Source: Piscicola geometra
Lineage: Eukaryota; Annelida; Clitellata; Hirudinida; Piscicolidae
NCBI GenBank assembly: GCA_943735955.1
Contig: OX030961.1
Location: 7,927,920-7,991,919 of the forward strand
Reading direction: 5' to 3'
DNA length: 64,000 bases
Shown here: positions 29,776 through 43,600 of the stretch, in pieces
How positions within the stretch are numbered: the first letter of the stretch is position 1
How the letters are laid out: each line of letters opens with the position of its first letter
Notes under the pieces: model-generated
Database searches by the model: none
What the model was told of the DNA's origin: nothing
What the model saw: only the letters and a program-made list of their open reading frames with translations
Position numbers and translations under genes: made by a program

Positions 29776-32434
29776 TCAGTTGCGATCAAGAGCGAATACT
29801 TCGTCATTATCAAGTTCTATGGGGCAGTGGAAAGCCCTCTCTACTCTGGCTTCTTCCTGCCAGGAAAGCATGGTGTCAGGTCGGTCTGTAGAGGCTAGGG
29901 AGATGTCAGCAGCCAGTGGTGGCGGTTGTTGCTGAAGGGGAGTGGTTACATCAGTCGAGTGTGTGTCAATAGTGGGAGGGGAGTTCTGTTTTTTTTGCTT
30001 TCTGCACTTTTTACTCCTTTTCTTGTGTTTTGAATTCTCTTCTCCACCACTCCCCTCACCTCTCACAGCATCACCACCACTCCCCTCTCCTTTATCAGCA
30101 TCTCCACCACTCCCCTCTCCTTTCTCAACATCTCCTTGCGCCGAAAAGACATCATTGTTGGATGAAGCTTCAGAGACTGCATCAACATCATCATCATCAT
30201 CACTGTCCTTCTTTATAGACTCATCTATGCTCACTTTCTTATGATGCTGCTGCTGATGATGATGGGGAGCATGATGATGATGATGATGTTGGTTAGAAGG
30301 CTCATCTCCACTACTGATCGAACCACTATTCTTCCTCCGCCTCGCCTCCTGCTTCATCTTGAGAGCCTCCCTCTTCTCCTTCTTCTTCTTCCTGTTCTTG
30401 AGCGTGGCGTGCAGGGTGGAGACGCTCTGGTTCACGACGAAGACCGTCTCATCCACCCGGTCGCTGAACGACACGGACTTTTTGGAGCGGAACGACGGGG
30501 ATTCGTCCGAAGATGAAGAGGAGGAAGATGAACTCGACTCTGAAGACGTTCGTGACTTGAGGATGCCGTGCAGCTTCGGACACTCCTTTTCGTGAACCAC
30601 CACTATCGTCTCCTCCCCTCTTTCCCTCCCTCCTTCGTCATCCTTCACTTCGTCATTCCCTTCATCCTTCCTTTCTTCCTTGTCTTCAGACCCTCTCTCC
30701 CTCTTGTCATCCTGCTGTGGGAGGATTATTATGTATTATAAAAGAGTTTATTTAAGAAGCAAAGAGAATGCATGGCAAGCACGAACGCCTTTGTACCTTT
30801 TCTTCTTTGCGTTCATCTTTGAGAGATGCTTCAGAGTGGCCAGACGTGAAAACTACTCTAGAATCACCAGCACCACCACCCTCATGACAATCATCATCAT
30901 GACCACCACCACCACCATCATCATGATCATCATCAGAATTGCCTCCAAGAACATCTTCAATGAGGGGGTTGTTATCTTCGATGCCAGAGTCAGGTCTGGA
31001 TGCACCCATCCCACCCTCCTCCTCCTCTTCACTCACACTTCCCTCCATGCATGCCTCACTAACTCCTACTCCACCTTTGTCACTCTTCACCCCTTCCAAG
31101 TCTTTTTTTTTCGCATCTGAATCTCCAGCTGTGCTTTCTTTTATGGGGCCATTTTCCCCTTTCTTACCTTCTAAAGAACCAGATTTTTCACATCCACTCT
31201 CCTTTTTAGAAACACAATCATCTTGATTATCGGTTACCCTCTCACCTCCCTCCTCTGTCTTCCCCACTTCTCCACTCAACTCTTCATCACTTGCAAATGA
31301 CACCTTGGTTACCTCACCACACAGCACTGGCAAGGTGAGCAGCAGTTTGTGGGTGCTCTTGTCAAACTTGGCGGAACTAGAATCTTCATCCACCTTGTAG
31401 GGAAGACTCAAGTCGAGTTTGTATCTGGCTGGCTTGTGAGACACCAACAACAACCTCTCCTTGAACACGTCCAGAGTGACTGAGGCGGCTGAAGAGATGA
31501 GAGGCAGATGGATGGTGAGTAGGAGGTTCTTGGGTCTTGTGCTCACTGCCACGTCTTGACGGTGGATGAAGTCGCCATAGTCGACGTGGCTCTGGTATTT
31601 TATCTCATATTTCGGCTCTGTGAACTTATCTTCCTTCTTGTCTGTCTGGAAACTGTCATCTTTTTTGGAAGTCACTTTTGTCATCTGTTTCTGCTCATCT
31701 GCCTTCTTTTTCTTTGCATTTTCTTCTTGAAATTTTCTAGTGGCTTCTTCAGATGACTCAGTAGTGTAGGGGTATGGCATTTGATTAAGTATATCATCCT
31801 TGTCTCTTTCCTTTATTTCCACATTTGGCAATTTATTTCTGATGACGGTGGAAGAGAATGCACCTTTGTATTTCATTTTGAGAAATTTTATATTTTTGTG
31901 ATCCAACTCTACATTGAACATCTTCTCAACGCCTTCGACCGCCATGTCATTTATCATTTTCCTGAAGTGAACGTTCGACTCACCAAGTCTGTATGTGTCA
32001 GGATGAACCACAAAATCGTAAAGCATGCACTTTTCTTTATTCTTTGCAAAGTCTTCTCTAGGCGGAGAGAACAAGTGAGGAACTGACCAAGACAAGCCCT
32101 GCTTCCCGTTTTCGGTTTGTTTCTTCTGCGAAGATGGTTTGCCGACATTTTCGTTTTGACAAACATTTATAAACGCCTTAGTTGACCCGTTAACCGTTGT
32201 TTTTATAACATGACCCGGAGTCGGTTTCACAAATTTAACGTCCATCCCTCTTTCATTTTCTAGCTGCTTAATTTCATTTTCATATCGTGCCTTATTTTCG
32301 GGATCAGAAATTTCTTTTGCATATTCTGCAAAAAGCTTTCTAAACTCTTCTTTTTTGAAAGCTTCAGTTAAACTTTTCATTTCATCATTGGAGAGTTTTA
32401 AGTCTGCGAGTTTGTCCTCTATAGCTGACGACAT
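29776..32434 (-). CDS. DNAAF2: Axonemal dynein assembly factor DNAAF2/kintoun
   Basis: A cytoplasmic PIH1-domain co-chaperone that works with Hsp90/R2TP-like machinery to preassemble axonemal dynein arms, so this is a ciliated animal. Exons are 32434-30797 and 30714-29776, phase 0, giving about 858 residues; a NAG repeat at the acceptor could drop one Gln. The PIH1 region spans about residues 40-210, with KPTPGHVIKTT, FINVCQNENVGKPS, WSVPHLFSPPREDF and YDFVVHPDTYRLG. A p23/CS-like segment follows near 290-400 (RPKNLLLTIHLPL, YKLDLSLPYKV, KLLLTLPV). Exon 2 carries the kintoun C-terminal hallmarks LHGILKSRTSSES, KKSVSFSDRVDETVF and a Lys-rich stretch. Low-complexity inserts include polyHis, polyAsp and three copies of GEGSGGDA-like repeats. 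It is divergent from GPATCH11. Confidence 0.94.
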
Positions 32435-32863
32435 CTTGCATACTACTTGAAAGTAAGTTTTAAAAGTCTATCTTTTTTATTCTACTTAATAAGAAAAATA
32501 AGAATAATTGTCTTAGTATGATGAAATTCGAATGACAATTAAAGGACTGCTAAGAATAAGCTAGAAGTCAGTTACCAATAGAAATACTTTATTAAATACC
32601 AAAAACTGTTTATAAAACTGTAAAAGATTAATTCTTTTCAAAAAAAATTTATACAACGATATTTTTGCTAATTAAATAAATTTAATAAAAATAAAGATGT
32701 TTTGATTGATGTTTGTGTTAACTTAGTGTATTACTTTTAGCAATTTAAAAATGAAACTAAACTAAAAGTAATCTTAGAACTAAATTAAATTGTGGATTTT
32801 AGCTCTATTTTATCATAATTTTCATGATTAAATATCATTTTTCATAGAATTTATAGATAATAA
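32435..32863. promoter_or_regulatory. Bidirectional promoter between DNAAF2 and GPATCH11
   Basis: Only 429 bp separate the two divergent start codons. The interval is very AT-rich with no coding signal, so both promoters and 5' UTRs must fit here. I see no obvious TATA box in a convincing place and no RFX-type X-box. Confidence 0.6.
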
Positions 32864-34376
32864 ATGATTAACCATGAAATAAACAAAGATGTAGAGGATG
32901 ATTACATGTCAGATGTATTCATTGAAAAAAGGTATTCAAAAGGAAGAAATGTACATATTTTAAAAAGAAAACAATAACAATCACTATAAATTCAAAGTTT
33001 TAAATATTTTACTATTGAAAAATTTATTTTAATGGCAACATGCAATTAAACTTTAATTACTAAAAAGGTATTTTCTCCCTAAAGTGAGTCAGTGAGACCA
33101 GGTCTGGTGACTGGCCGGCTGGCAAAAGTCCACAAGCAACAGATGCTTCCCAAGGTGGTGACGAAGAGTGGTAAGACGCTGCAGGAAGAGGGAAGACAGG
33201 AGGGGCTCAAGAAGGAGATTCCTGCTGACAACATCGGCTTCAAACTGCTCGCTAAAATGGGCTTCAAAAAAGAAGCTGGTCTCGGAAAAAGAGGTCCATC
33301 ATTTGTATTCAGTGCATTATATCTATATTGTTATAATATAGAACATACTATGCACCTATTTGTTTTCGTTTAGTTGATATTTGTATAACAAGTTCACTCA
33401 AAACTTGCAAACCACAGGAGACGGCTTGAAGGAGCCGATTGCAGTGGTTTTGAAGGCTGACCGCACAGGCCTGGGTCACTTGAGTGCGGTGAAGAGGAGG
33501 CATGATGAGAAGGTAGAGAAGGACAAGAGGAGGAGGCAAGGCACCGAGGAAGAGTGGAGGGAGGCGCAGAAGACGAGGGCGAATGAGGTGGCTTGTGAGA
33601 GAGATTTGAGGACTTGTCAGAAAGCCTGCATGCAGCTCGACATGGCAAAGGTTGGTTGTTTGAGTGCATATCCAGGCTATTTAATTAATAATTTCAATTG
33701 ATTTAATTAGACTTGATCATTAAATACTATTAGCAATTAATAATGTGTTTTCATTTTGCTTTCTTCTAAAAGAATATTTTAATTGAATATCTCTCAAATT
33801 GTTTTTTTAATCATCTGCTGTTATTAAGGGACTTGAAAAACCATTGGAGAAGTTTTACTGGCCTTCGTTTGAAGAGAAAAAACTTGACGAAGATGATGAC
33901 GAAGAAGAAAATGAAGACGAAGTAGAAGAAGAACAATTAACAGTAATAGTAATTTAGAATAAATAACTCATCAAATAATCTTTTTATAATAAAAATATAT
34001 ATTTTAGCTAAATTTATCTTTTTTTAATCGCCAGAATGAAGAAAAACTAGCCAACGTCAATGGCTATCTGCGACGCTCATATTTCTTCTGCGTTTGGTGT
34101 GGCATACACTTTGAAGGTTTTTAAAGTTTTGCGCAGTTTTAAAATTTAATTTTTTTTTCCCAATAACTTCATTATTTATTCAAAACCTTCACCTCGTAAC
34201 ATGTTAATTGTTATACTATATAGATGCGCGAAAGTAAAGTGCTATAAAACTTTCAGCGATGAATCTCAGAATTAAGATGTTGAATTTGTTTGACTTGCAA
34301 CAACGCGCCAACAGATGAGAACGACATGAATTCCGAGTGTCCAGGAGATACAGCAAGTTGTCATGACGACGTTTGA
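32864..34376 (+). CDS. GPATCH11: G-patch domain-containing protein 11
   Basis: A small G-patch protein (also called CCDC75 or CENP-Y). G-patch proteins typically bind and activate DEAH-box RNA helicases. Exons are 32864-32931, 33085-33293, 33418-33650, 33829-33942, 34035-34116 and 34315-34376; all phases agree, giving 255 residues. Matching features are the acidic start EDDYMSDVFIE, RPGL, the G-patch core GFKLLAKMGFKKEAGLGKRGDG with KEPIAVV and TGLGHL, a basic coiled region (KRRHDEKVEKDKRR), LRTCQKACMQLD, an acidic tract, and the C-terminal YFFCVWCGIHFED...CPGDTA zinc-binding-like motif typical of the family. AATAAA lies at 34663. ATG microsatellite follows the stop. Confidence 0.95.
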
Positions 34377-37332
34377 ACGAGAGGGGTTGATGGTGATGAT
34401 AATGGTAATGATAATAATGATGATGGTGATGGTGGAGATGATGATGATGGTGAGAATGAGGATGAAATCATCATGAGGGTTATGATGATGATGGTGAGGA
34501 TGATGAGGATGATGATGAAATGACAATAATGGTTATGATGGTTATGATCATGATAATTGTTTATTTATAATTTTTATTTAAAAAAAGTTAATCGAACAAT
34601 CGCATAGTTTTTTAACTCATGCAAATGTACAGAGAGGTGTTTCTGTTAAAGTTAAAACCCGCAATAAATCAATCTATTATTTGTGTTCGGTCTGTTGGGT
34701 GTGCTTAGTGCACTGTAATTCATATAACAAAACTATTTATTTATTTTAAAAATAAATAAACAATGGAAAATATTTTTACAAATAGTTTTTAAATAAATAA
34801 AAGTTGATAAAAAGCGTTAAAAAAGATCCAAGGAAGCATGAAAAACGCATAGAAATTAATTAAGCCTCAAATGCCTGGATAACCTTTGCCATTAGCGCCA
34901 TTCCTAAAACTCATTCTTTTTATTTTGCTCTACAATAACTGATGAATTTTTAAGCAGAAAAAGCTCCACAATTTTAAATTACTTTTTATTTCATGACTTG
35001 CTACTCATTTTATGTAGAATAAATCAAATAAATTACTTGAGAGCCTTGTTTTTGAAATCATTTTTTTCGAAAACTGACTTGGCTCCCACCCACCCTTGTG
35101 TTTTGATACGGGGAGGCTTCTTCTTCAGACAACTTCAATTCATGACTCAAACCTTTTGCAAACTCTTTATGCATAGTTTTTAGGTTTAAAAGTATTGATT
35201 TTATATATAAAAAACTATTCTATTTATAACGTTTTTGGGATTTTCTGGAATAAATTATTCAAATAATCATTCAATAATTCATTATAAGCATCCAATATGC
35301 GAGTTCTTTCCGATTTGCTAACACATGAAAACACACTCAGACACCCGTAATGCCGCTGTGAATATTAGGATGCATCTGGGTACGAAAGGAAGAGAGAAAT
35401 GAGCGCAACTAACAAACATAATAAAGAAAATATGTCATACACAAAAAGATTAGGTTATAATTAATTTTTACAAATATTCGATAAATACACACAAAAATCC
35501 AATAAATAAACACATAAACATATTACGAGTACAGTTTCGCACAAAAGCACACATATACTGGGTTCGTGAGGTTGTTCGAGAAGAGAGCTTGGAACACGAT
35601 ACTGGCAACACGGGAAAGTAATGTTATTCTAATACATTCATACACACAACTTGCTAACTTCGTTTGTAATAATAATACTTGTAATAGTACTTATATTACT
35701 TATAGTAGAAGTACTAGTAGTAGAAGTATTGGTTGCAATGAACAGAGTAGTAGTAGTGATAAAACTTAGTTGCTAAAACAAGAAAATGATAATAATAATA
35801 AATGACAAGTTAAATGAATAATTTAAAGAATTAAAAAAACTTCACAACATACATAGATATTTGGAAAACTATAATTTACAAGATCCAAACCCAATTTCTC
35901 GTTCCTTACTCATCACGATCCTAATCTTTAGGACTCGTTATCGTCATCATCAGCACTCTCTCCATCTCATAATCTCCAATATCATCACATCATTATTATG
36001 TTTTACCCCATCATCATGATCTTCGCAATACCATCATCATAAGATTATCATTATCATCATTATTTTTATCATCAACACCCTCATCTTCATCATCACCATC
36101 ATCATCATCATCACCCCCATCACCAACATCATCATCACCACCACCCATATAATTAATTTCTAAGAGTGCACCCATAATCGTGCCTCTTTGATATGATCAG
36201 ATGCATTAAGGCTGGATGAAGTTGTGGTAGGATGCCACGAGGAGAATGCCAGAGCCTTTGGGGTGGGTTAACCTTGGTTTGTAAGCGAAGCAAAGGAACA
36301 ACAAGAAAAAGTTGTTTTGGAGCAGAATAACAAGGGTTCAGTTTATATTTGATTATAAAATAATGATGAGGATGATAATGATTTAGGATTATGATAATGA
36401 TGATTATAATTATAATTATAATGTTGATGATGATGATGATCTAGAGTACACTCACACGAAGACATATCGTAAATAAAAGCAATAACTATCAGCCTGGAAG
36501 GGCGTTTATGTGTTATTAAACCGCTATTCGCAGATAAAAGTACTTTTATTTATATTCTTTCATCATTTAATTTTGAGTTAATCTTATTTTTTATCACTGG
36601 AAATTTTTATCTCATTTTTTGGTGCATTTGTCTCGTCAGCAGCAGCATTATCAGATTCTGTCGAAGAATATTTTAGAAAAATCCGTTTTTAATTTTTTCT
36701 CATTAATTATTTAACTGATAAAAAACTAGGTAAAATATAAAACTAGATGAAGAAAGATGAAAAAACTAAAAAATCTTCGAATAACAAAAACAATGCACGG
36801 AATGCTGATTTTCTGCTGTGTATTGAGGTCAAGTGAAAAAGAGGTTTTAGTGAATTCTTTCAAAAGCTTATCTTCCTCTGTGTACTCTCTCGAACGAGAA
36901 GATAAAACAAGAAAACATGCTATCTTTCAAAAAGCTTCAACAAATTTTAGAAAATCTAGTTTTAGTATTTTTTAAAACTGTATTTAAAAAGGGTTTGTTT
37001 TTCTATATTTCGACGAAAAAAGAAAAAAATTAAAAAATGAAGTGCTTTAGAATCTAAATGAAGAGATGAGTGATGAGTGGAGGATGAATGCGAGAAGGCT
37101 AGGAAAAAGATAACTGTAGAAACGTCATTAAAATGGAAGTGTTTGTTTGATTAATGGATGCAACAAGTAGAATAAGATGTGAATGATTATGGAGAAAGTT
37201 AAATCAAATCAACAAATGAAGCTCCATCAAATCACAAGGCATGATGTGAAAGAACAAATGTGTTTGAAAGAAAAAAGACGGGCTATTGTGTTCGTAGGTG
37301 GTAGAAAGAAAAAATAAACTAAGAATGGTTGG

Positions 37333-37704
37333 AAGGATGAATGGATGGATGGATGGATGGATGGATGGATGGATGAATGGATGAATGGATGAATGGATAG
37401 ATGGATGGATGGATGGATGGATGGATGGATGGATGGATGGATGGATGGATGGATGGATGGATGGATAGATGGATGGATGGATGGATGGATGGATGGATGG
37501 ATGGATGGATGGATGGATGGATGGATGGATGGATGGATGGATGGATGGATGGATGGATGGATGGATGGATGGATGGATGGATGGATGGATGGATGGATGG
37601 ATGGATGGATGGATGGATGGATGGATGGATGGATGGATGGATGGATGGATGGATGGATAGATAGATGGATGAATGGATGGATGGATGGATGGATGGATGG
37701 ATGG

Positions 37705-37735
<31 letters not shown>

Positions 37736-37950
37736 AATGGATGGATGGATGGATGGATGGATGGATGGATGGATGGATGGATGGATGGATGGATGGATGG
37801 ATGGATGGATGGATGGATGGATGGATGGATGGATGGATGGATGGATGGATGGATGGATGGATAGATAGATGGATGGATAGATGGATGGATGGATGGATGG
37901 ATGAATGGATGGATGAATTGATGGATGGGTGGATGGATGGATTGATGGAT
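37333..37950. repeat. (GGAT)n tetranucleotide array, about 150 copies
   Basis: A nearly perfect GGAT/ATCC array over 600 bp with rare interruptions (GAAT, TAGA, GGAC, GGGT). Frames on both strands are open (Met-Asp-Gly-Trp and Ile-His-Pro-Ser) purely because the 4-bp unit has no stop in any frame. Such frames are artefacts. Confidence 0.98.
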
Positions 37951-39302
37951 GGGTAAATAAATGGATAGGTAAATAAATACTTGGACTGAATTAGAAATGA
38001 ATGCATAAGTAGTTGAAAAATAAATTGACGAACGTTTATGATTGATCGATGACCCTTAAAAGGTAGCCGCACAGTCCTAAGTAAATACTGTAAATCATGA
38101 AACTCGTATAAAGTGGAGATGTGAAAACAAATAAAAGTAAATTTATTGCCAATCTGGAATTCTGAAATTAAGATTTCCTCTTGATTGAAGAATGATTGGA
38201 TAGTTAATGTGAGCTATCTTTAAAGATGCCCTCATTATTTTGAAGTCGCTTTCCTATGAATGTAAAATTCAGACACACAAAAATACTTCCCGCTTGAGCA
38301 AGCATAATACATTATAAATGATTTAGGATAACTGCTTGTTTTGAATTGTGAAAAGAATTTTCAAGGATTTTCTTCAATGGATATCTTTGTTGTATGCATG
38401 AAGATATACAAAGATAACAATTTTTTTACATCAAACATCTCAATGGCTTACAAGGAAAACAATGGAAGGTTGGATTTGATTTGATTTGATCTTCATCAAT
38501 CACCTGCCGATGCCACCCACACGAAACACCCACTGAGTGCTCTTCAGTTGTTTGATGCTCAGTGCTTCAATTGATTGTATTTTATTCTCCGGGGAAGAAG
38601 AGAGGGGGTTAGTAATTTATAGCAAATACTGTGTCAACTGAACACTGTTCAGATACAGATACTGTAAAAAATAAATTTTCCAGAGTTTTTCTGTTTTTCA
38701 TGACCCTTCAAGTGCATCTCAAAATCGAGAATCACGGCTGTGTGCACGGCAAACAGAAGTTATGGATTCTGCGCACGAGTCGTGACTGTCTCAAACACCT
38801 TGGTATGTTTGCTCGTCGGTTTTGAGTTTCGTCACTTTTTTCATTGATGCTCTTGGTGAGTTATCATTTAAACTAAATAATTATATTATGCTTTGTTATC
38901 AAATACTTAATAGTTATTTACATCATTTCCATAAAGCGTCTAAAACACTCGAAAGAACTTTGAATTCCAGGCGAATTACAAACCTAATCGCATTGCAATG
39001 AATCATGCGGTTGTTTAGTTTAGCTACCTTCCAGGCTCCCACCTTCATCATTGAAACCGAATTTAATGAACATTTTCTCACGCAGATGCAATAAATCTCA
39101 GACTGACGAGTAGACATACCCAAGAATACAAACACACTCACTCACTGATTCCATGCAGAAAAAACTAAAATCTCTGTTAATATATTTAGAAATTTCAGAA
39201 GCATAGAGACATGTACAGACGAATATATAAACACACGTACAGATATAATAAGAATAATTTAATCTATAAACACTCAGTACCTCAAAACACACAAACAAAC
39301 AC

Positions 39303-39555
<253 letters not shown>

Positions 39556-40624
39556 TCAAGGAGATAGCCGTAAGTTAGTAATTGAGATAGGCACATGTTT
39601 TTAATAATAATTCAAGATGTAACTACCCCAAGAAATCTCTAACAAACTACTTAACCTCCAAGAACCTCGGATCCTTAAAGGAATGATCAAAGAATTGCTC
39701 AATTAAATAGTTTTATTTTCAAAGCATTTTTCTTTGAATAATGAATGCAATTTCTGAATAGGTAAAAATAATTTGTGAAAATGAAGAACAATGAACAGAC
39801 TGAAATTATAAAACAATTAGGAAAAGAAGTTTAAACAATGGGTTACAAATCAAGAATAGCCATCATTTTCATCCTCACTCCAAACCTTCAGACTAGCTGT
39901 CTCAAACTCTCTGCAAGGCATAACCTAGGAAAGCTGTTTAAAGAAAAAAATTGAATTTTGTCTGTGAGTTTAGTGAATCATCAAGTTGAACTCACTCAAC
40001 CCTACAAGTTTACTCTTTCAGTCTAGCTTCTGCGTTGATTTGTTGTATAACAAAACCTCATTACAATTTCATATTTCAAACTTCTTATTTTTTCTCCTCC
40101 ATCAATCATTCCGACTCTTGCCACAAACGTAACCAATGCACTTCTCCACATTCCAAGTTTTATGACTGATCTAGCGATGACCCAACAGCATATCTTCTTC
40201 TACCTCTTCTATACCAAGGCATATTAGACATATCAATAGTCTCTCAGATACTATCCTTCCAAACATCCTTATCTACTTTACGCTTCATACTATTTCTTTT
40301 CGCGTATTTCTATATATCTTCATATGTATGTTTGCACTACTTCTATTGCATATGCACACACTAAATGAAAAGGTTAAATTCGTGGAAATAAATATAAAAG
40401 TAGACATCTACTTTCGTTAGTAATAATACGGGTTACTATGTAGGGTTTTTAGAACCAATTCGATGGGAAAAATCGAAGAAGGATAAGTTTTATTTACTTT
40501 GCCATCATGGAAATTCAAAATTTCAAAATTTAAATGAAGTTTGATTATGAAAGTTGACTTAATTTGCTTCACAAAACCTTAAAAAATTTAAGTTTATGAA
40601 ACTGTTAGTTTAATGTTTTAAAAA

Positions 40625-43600
40625 ATGATTTCCATGATCAAAATTCTATTAGTTTTGGTTTTCAGTTTATTATTTTGCAAAGAATACAGCGGTCGAGTTT
40701 TACACACTCGCATGAGAGAAGAAATAGAACCACCTCATCTACTGATGGATTTAATGCAAAAAATTAAAAATGAATCACAATTCGACAAAAATAATTCTGC
40801 AAAAATACAGTTTGGACTACTCTCAAACACCTTCAACAACCCCCACTACAACAACAACGCTAGCTACAAAACACTAAAAAAATCACAATTAGGCAACGAC
40901 TACTTTGAAATCGCAGGCAACGGACATGATGTGGTGCTCAAGAAAAAAATAGATCGAGAGGAGATATGTCGGCAAGTGGCAACCTCCGATGAGTGCCTTC
41001 TCAGCATCGAAGTTGCCGTTCTGCAGCCGGTGGAACTCTTCACTGTCTTCAAGGTGGACATCTTAATCGATGATATCAACGACAACAAGCCTTTCTTCAA
41101 CCACACTGGACTGGTGGTTGTTGAAGTGGCCGAAGACTCACGAAACAACACCTCTGTTGCACTTCCCATCGCTCATGACTTTGACACCCCTGCCAATGGT
41201 GTCTCAACTTACAAAATCTCTTCCCACAGTCGTTCCCAGTTTCCATTCAGACTCTCTATTATCAATCATAAAGGTGTTTTAGTTCCGTTTTTGAAAATCT
41301 CGAAGAAACTAGACAGAGATGAAGTGGACAGGTACAGGTTTATGTTAGTTGCAAAAGATGCTCTTTCATCCGCAGAAATCGAGATTGAAGTCAGGGTCTT
41401 AGATGTTAACGATAAAAAACTAGTTTTTGAACATCACATCTACAATGCTACCATATCTGAAAACGCTCAAATCGGCTCTAACGTGGAAATGGTCAAAGCC
41501 ATTGGTATGGACTTGGAAACGAGTTTGCACTTCAAAATCATCAACCAGTCACAAGATATCTTTGGTATCAATAGAAATAATGGTCAGATATACGTCAACA
41601 AGCCGCTTGACTACGAAAGTGTCAAGGAGTATTCTTTGCTAGTGATGCTTTCAAATTCAGAGCAAACAACAGAACCTCGCGACACTTGCATTGTTAACAT
41701 TAAGGTGACCGACGTGAACGACCATGCTCCAGTGATTTCGGTATCGACTCTGACAGTCTTGCCTGAAGTCACTGAGAACCAGGCGCCAGAGGTGTTTGTA
41801 GCGTACGTCAAAGTAGAAGACCCTGACCCAGGAAACTCTAGTCTCTTGAATTGTTTCATTTCAGGGCCCGATGTTGATAAATTCAAGTTCAAACGTCTTT
41901 CATCCACCAACCAGTTTAAGCTCTTAACTTCAGCTTTGTTGGACCGGGAGGTGCAGGAAAGTGCTGAAGTCTTGATAGAATGCCAAGACAACGGAGACCC
42001 GCAGCTGGAAAGCCACCGAGTGGTGAACATAAAAGTACTCGATGAAAACGACCATTCTCCCATCTTCGAGAAAAACCTTTACGAAGTGGAAATGCTCGAA
42101 AACAACGGCTTGAACCACTTGGTAGCTGCCGTGAAGGCTACCGATAATGACCAAGATGACAACGGTCAAGTAACTTACAGTTTTGGAACTGACTCAGAAG
42201 ATATCAACAACTTCTACATAGATTCTAACAACGGTTCAATTTTTGCAACTTCTTCTCTGGACCGGGAATTCCAGGACATTTATAAGCTTAGAGTGATCGC
42301 TGCAGATTCTGGAAAACCGTTTCCACGTTCTTCATCGTGCCAAGTCATCCTCCGAATCAGCGACGTGAACGACAACCCACCAGCCTTCACAAGTTCAGTT
42401 TACACGTTTGGTTTGTATGAAAACCAGGCGCCAAACATCGAGATAGGTCAGATCAAAGCCAACGACGCAGACTTGCCTCCCTACAACAACATCGAATACT
42501 CGCTCAAAACACACAAAGACGTCTTCTCAATTGATCGTTACTCGGGCATAATCAAGTGCTTGCAGTCGTTGGATAGAGAATTCACAGAGCAGTTCAACCT
42601 CACGGCAGTCGCTTCGAACCCTGCGTACAACTCTACCACGTCATCGAGACCAGAACAGCCACAACACATGTCGACTAACGTGACAGTGCTGATTATTGTG
42701 GCCGACAAAAACGACAACCCGCCAATGGTTATTTCCCCACTCGAAGGATTCAACAACACAATCTACGTCAAGCCAGATGTCATAGTGGGTAGTGAAGTTG
42801 TAAAAATCGAAGCTACAGACCCTGATTCTGGTTCCAATGCCAGACTTCGTTACAGCATTTCTGAAAGCAGTCTGCTCAAGTCAGCCTTCAAAGGCTACTT
42901 CGAAGTAGATTCCCTTTCGGGCATCATTTTTCTAACGGCTTCGCTAGTGGATCACGCTGGTAGTACCTTGTCACTAGACGTGCTGGTGACTGATGGAGGC
43001 ATTCCCAGACTGACGACTGTCTGCAGGTTGAAGGTCTTCATTGAAAGTACAAGTTCAAACAAGGTCGTTCTCCAAGAGGAGGTCCATGCAAACGAGAAAT
43101 ATAACTTTTTCTTGTCGATCGTAGGAATGCTGTTCGACTCTCCAGTCAAAGTGCTCATCCTCATCATAGCCACCACGGCAACCCTTCTCTTCTTCATCTT
43201 CATCATCGTAGTTCTTGTAGTGTGCCACACAAAAAAAGAGCGAAAAAGGCGTTTTTTATCACGCAACAGAATCAAGCCATTACAACGTCCCCCTGACTAC
43301 ACCTATGTTCCCAGGTTTGCCATCAAACCCTCTTTGACAAATGCCCCTCTTAAAACAGCTTCCCAAGTCTACACGCTGCCTACCAGACGACACCAAAAAG
43401 CCTACTCAGACCGTGACAAAAACGTCATTGACTTTTTCCAATGTGAAAACGATAGAAACGAAGCGAAATTTTTGACAAGCAGAACCGAAGAAGAGATTTT
43501 ACGCAAGAAAGTCTTGAATGAGAGCACCAGAAACAACCGAATTGTGAGGTTTGAAGAGGATATGATGAACAACTTCAATGAGAACCAATGCCTTTTTGAC

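Noticed and set aside
37227..38072. Ile-His-Pro-Ser and Met-Asp-Gly-Trp repeat proteins
   Set aside because: Frames over a 4-bp simple repeat; open on both strands for trivial reasons.
38631..38825. 64-codon open frame in the gene-poor region
   Set aside because: No recognisable domain, no splice partner and AT-rich flanks; cannot be distinguished from chance.
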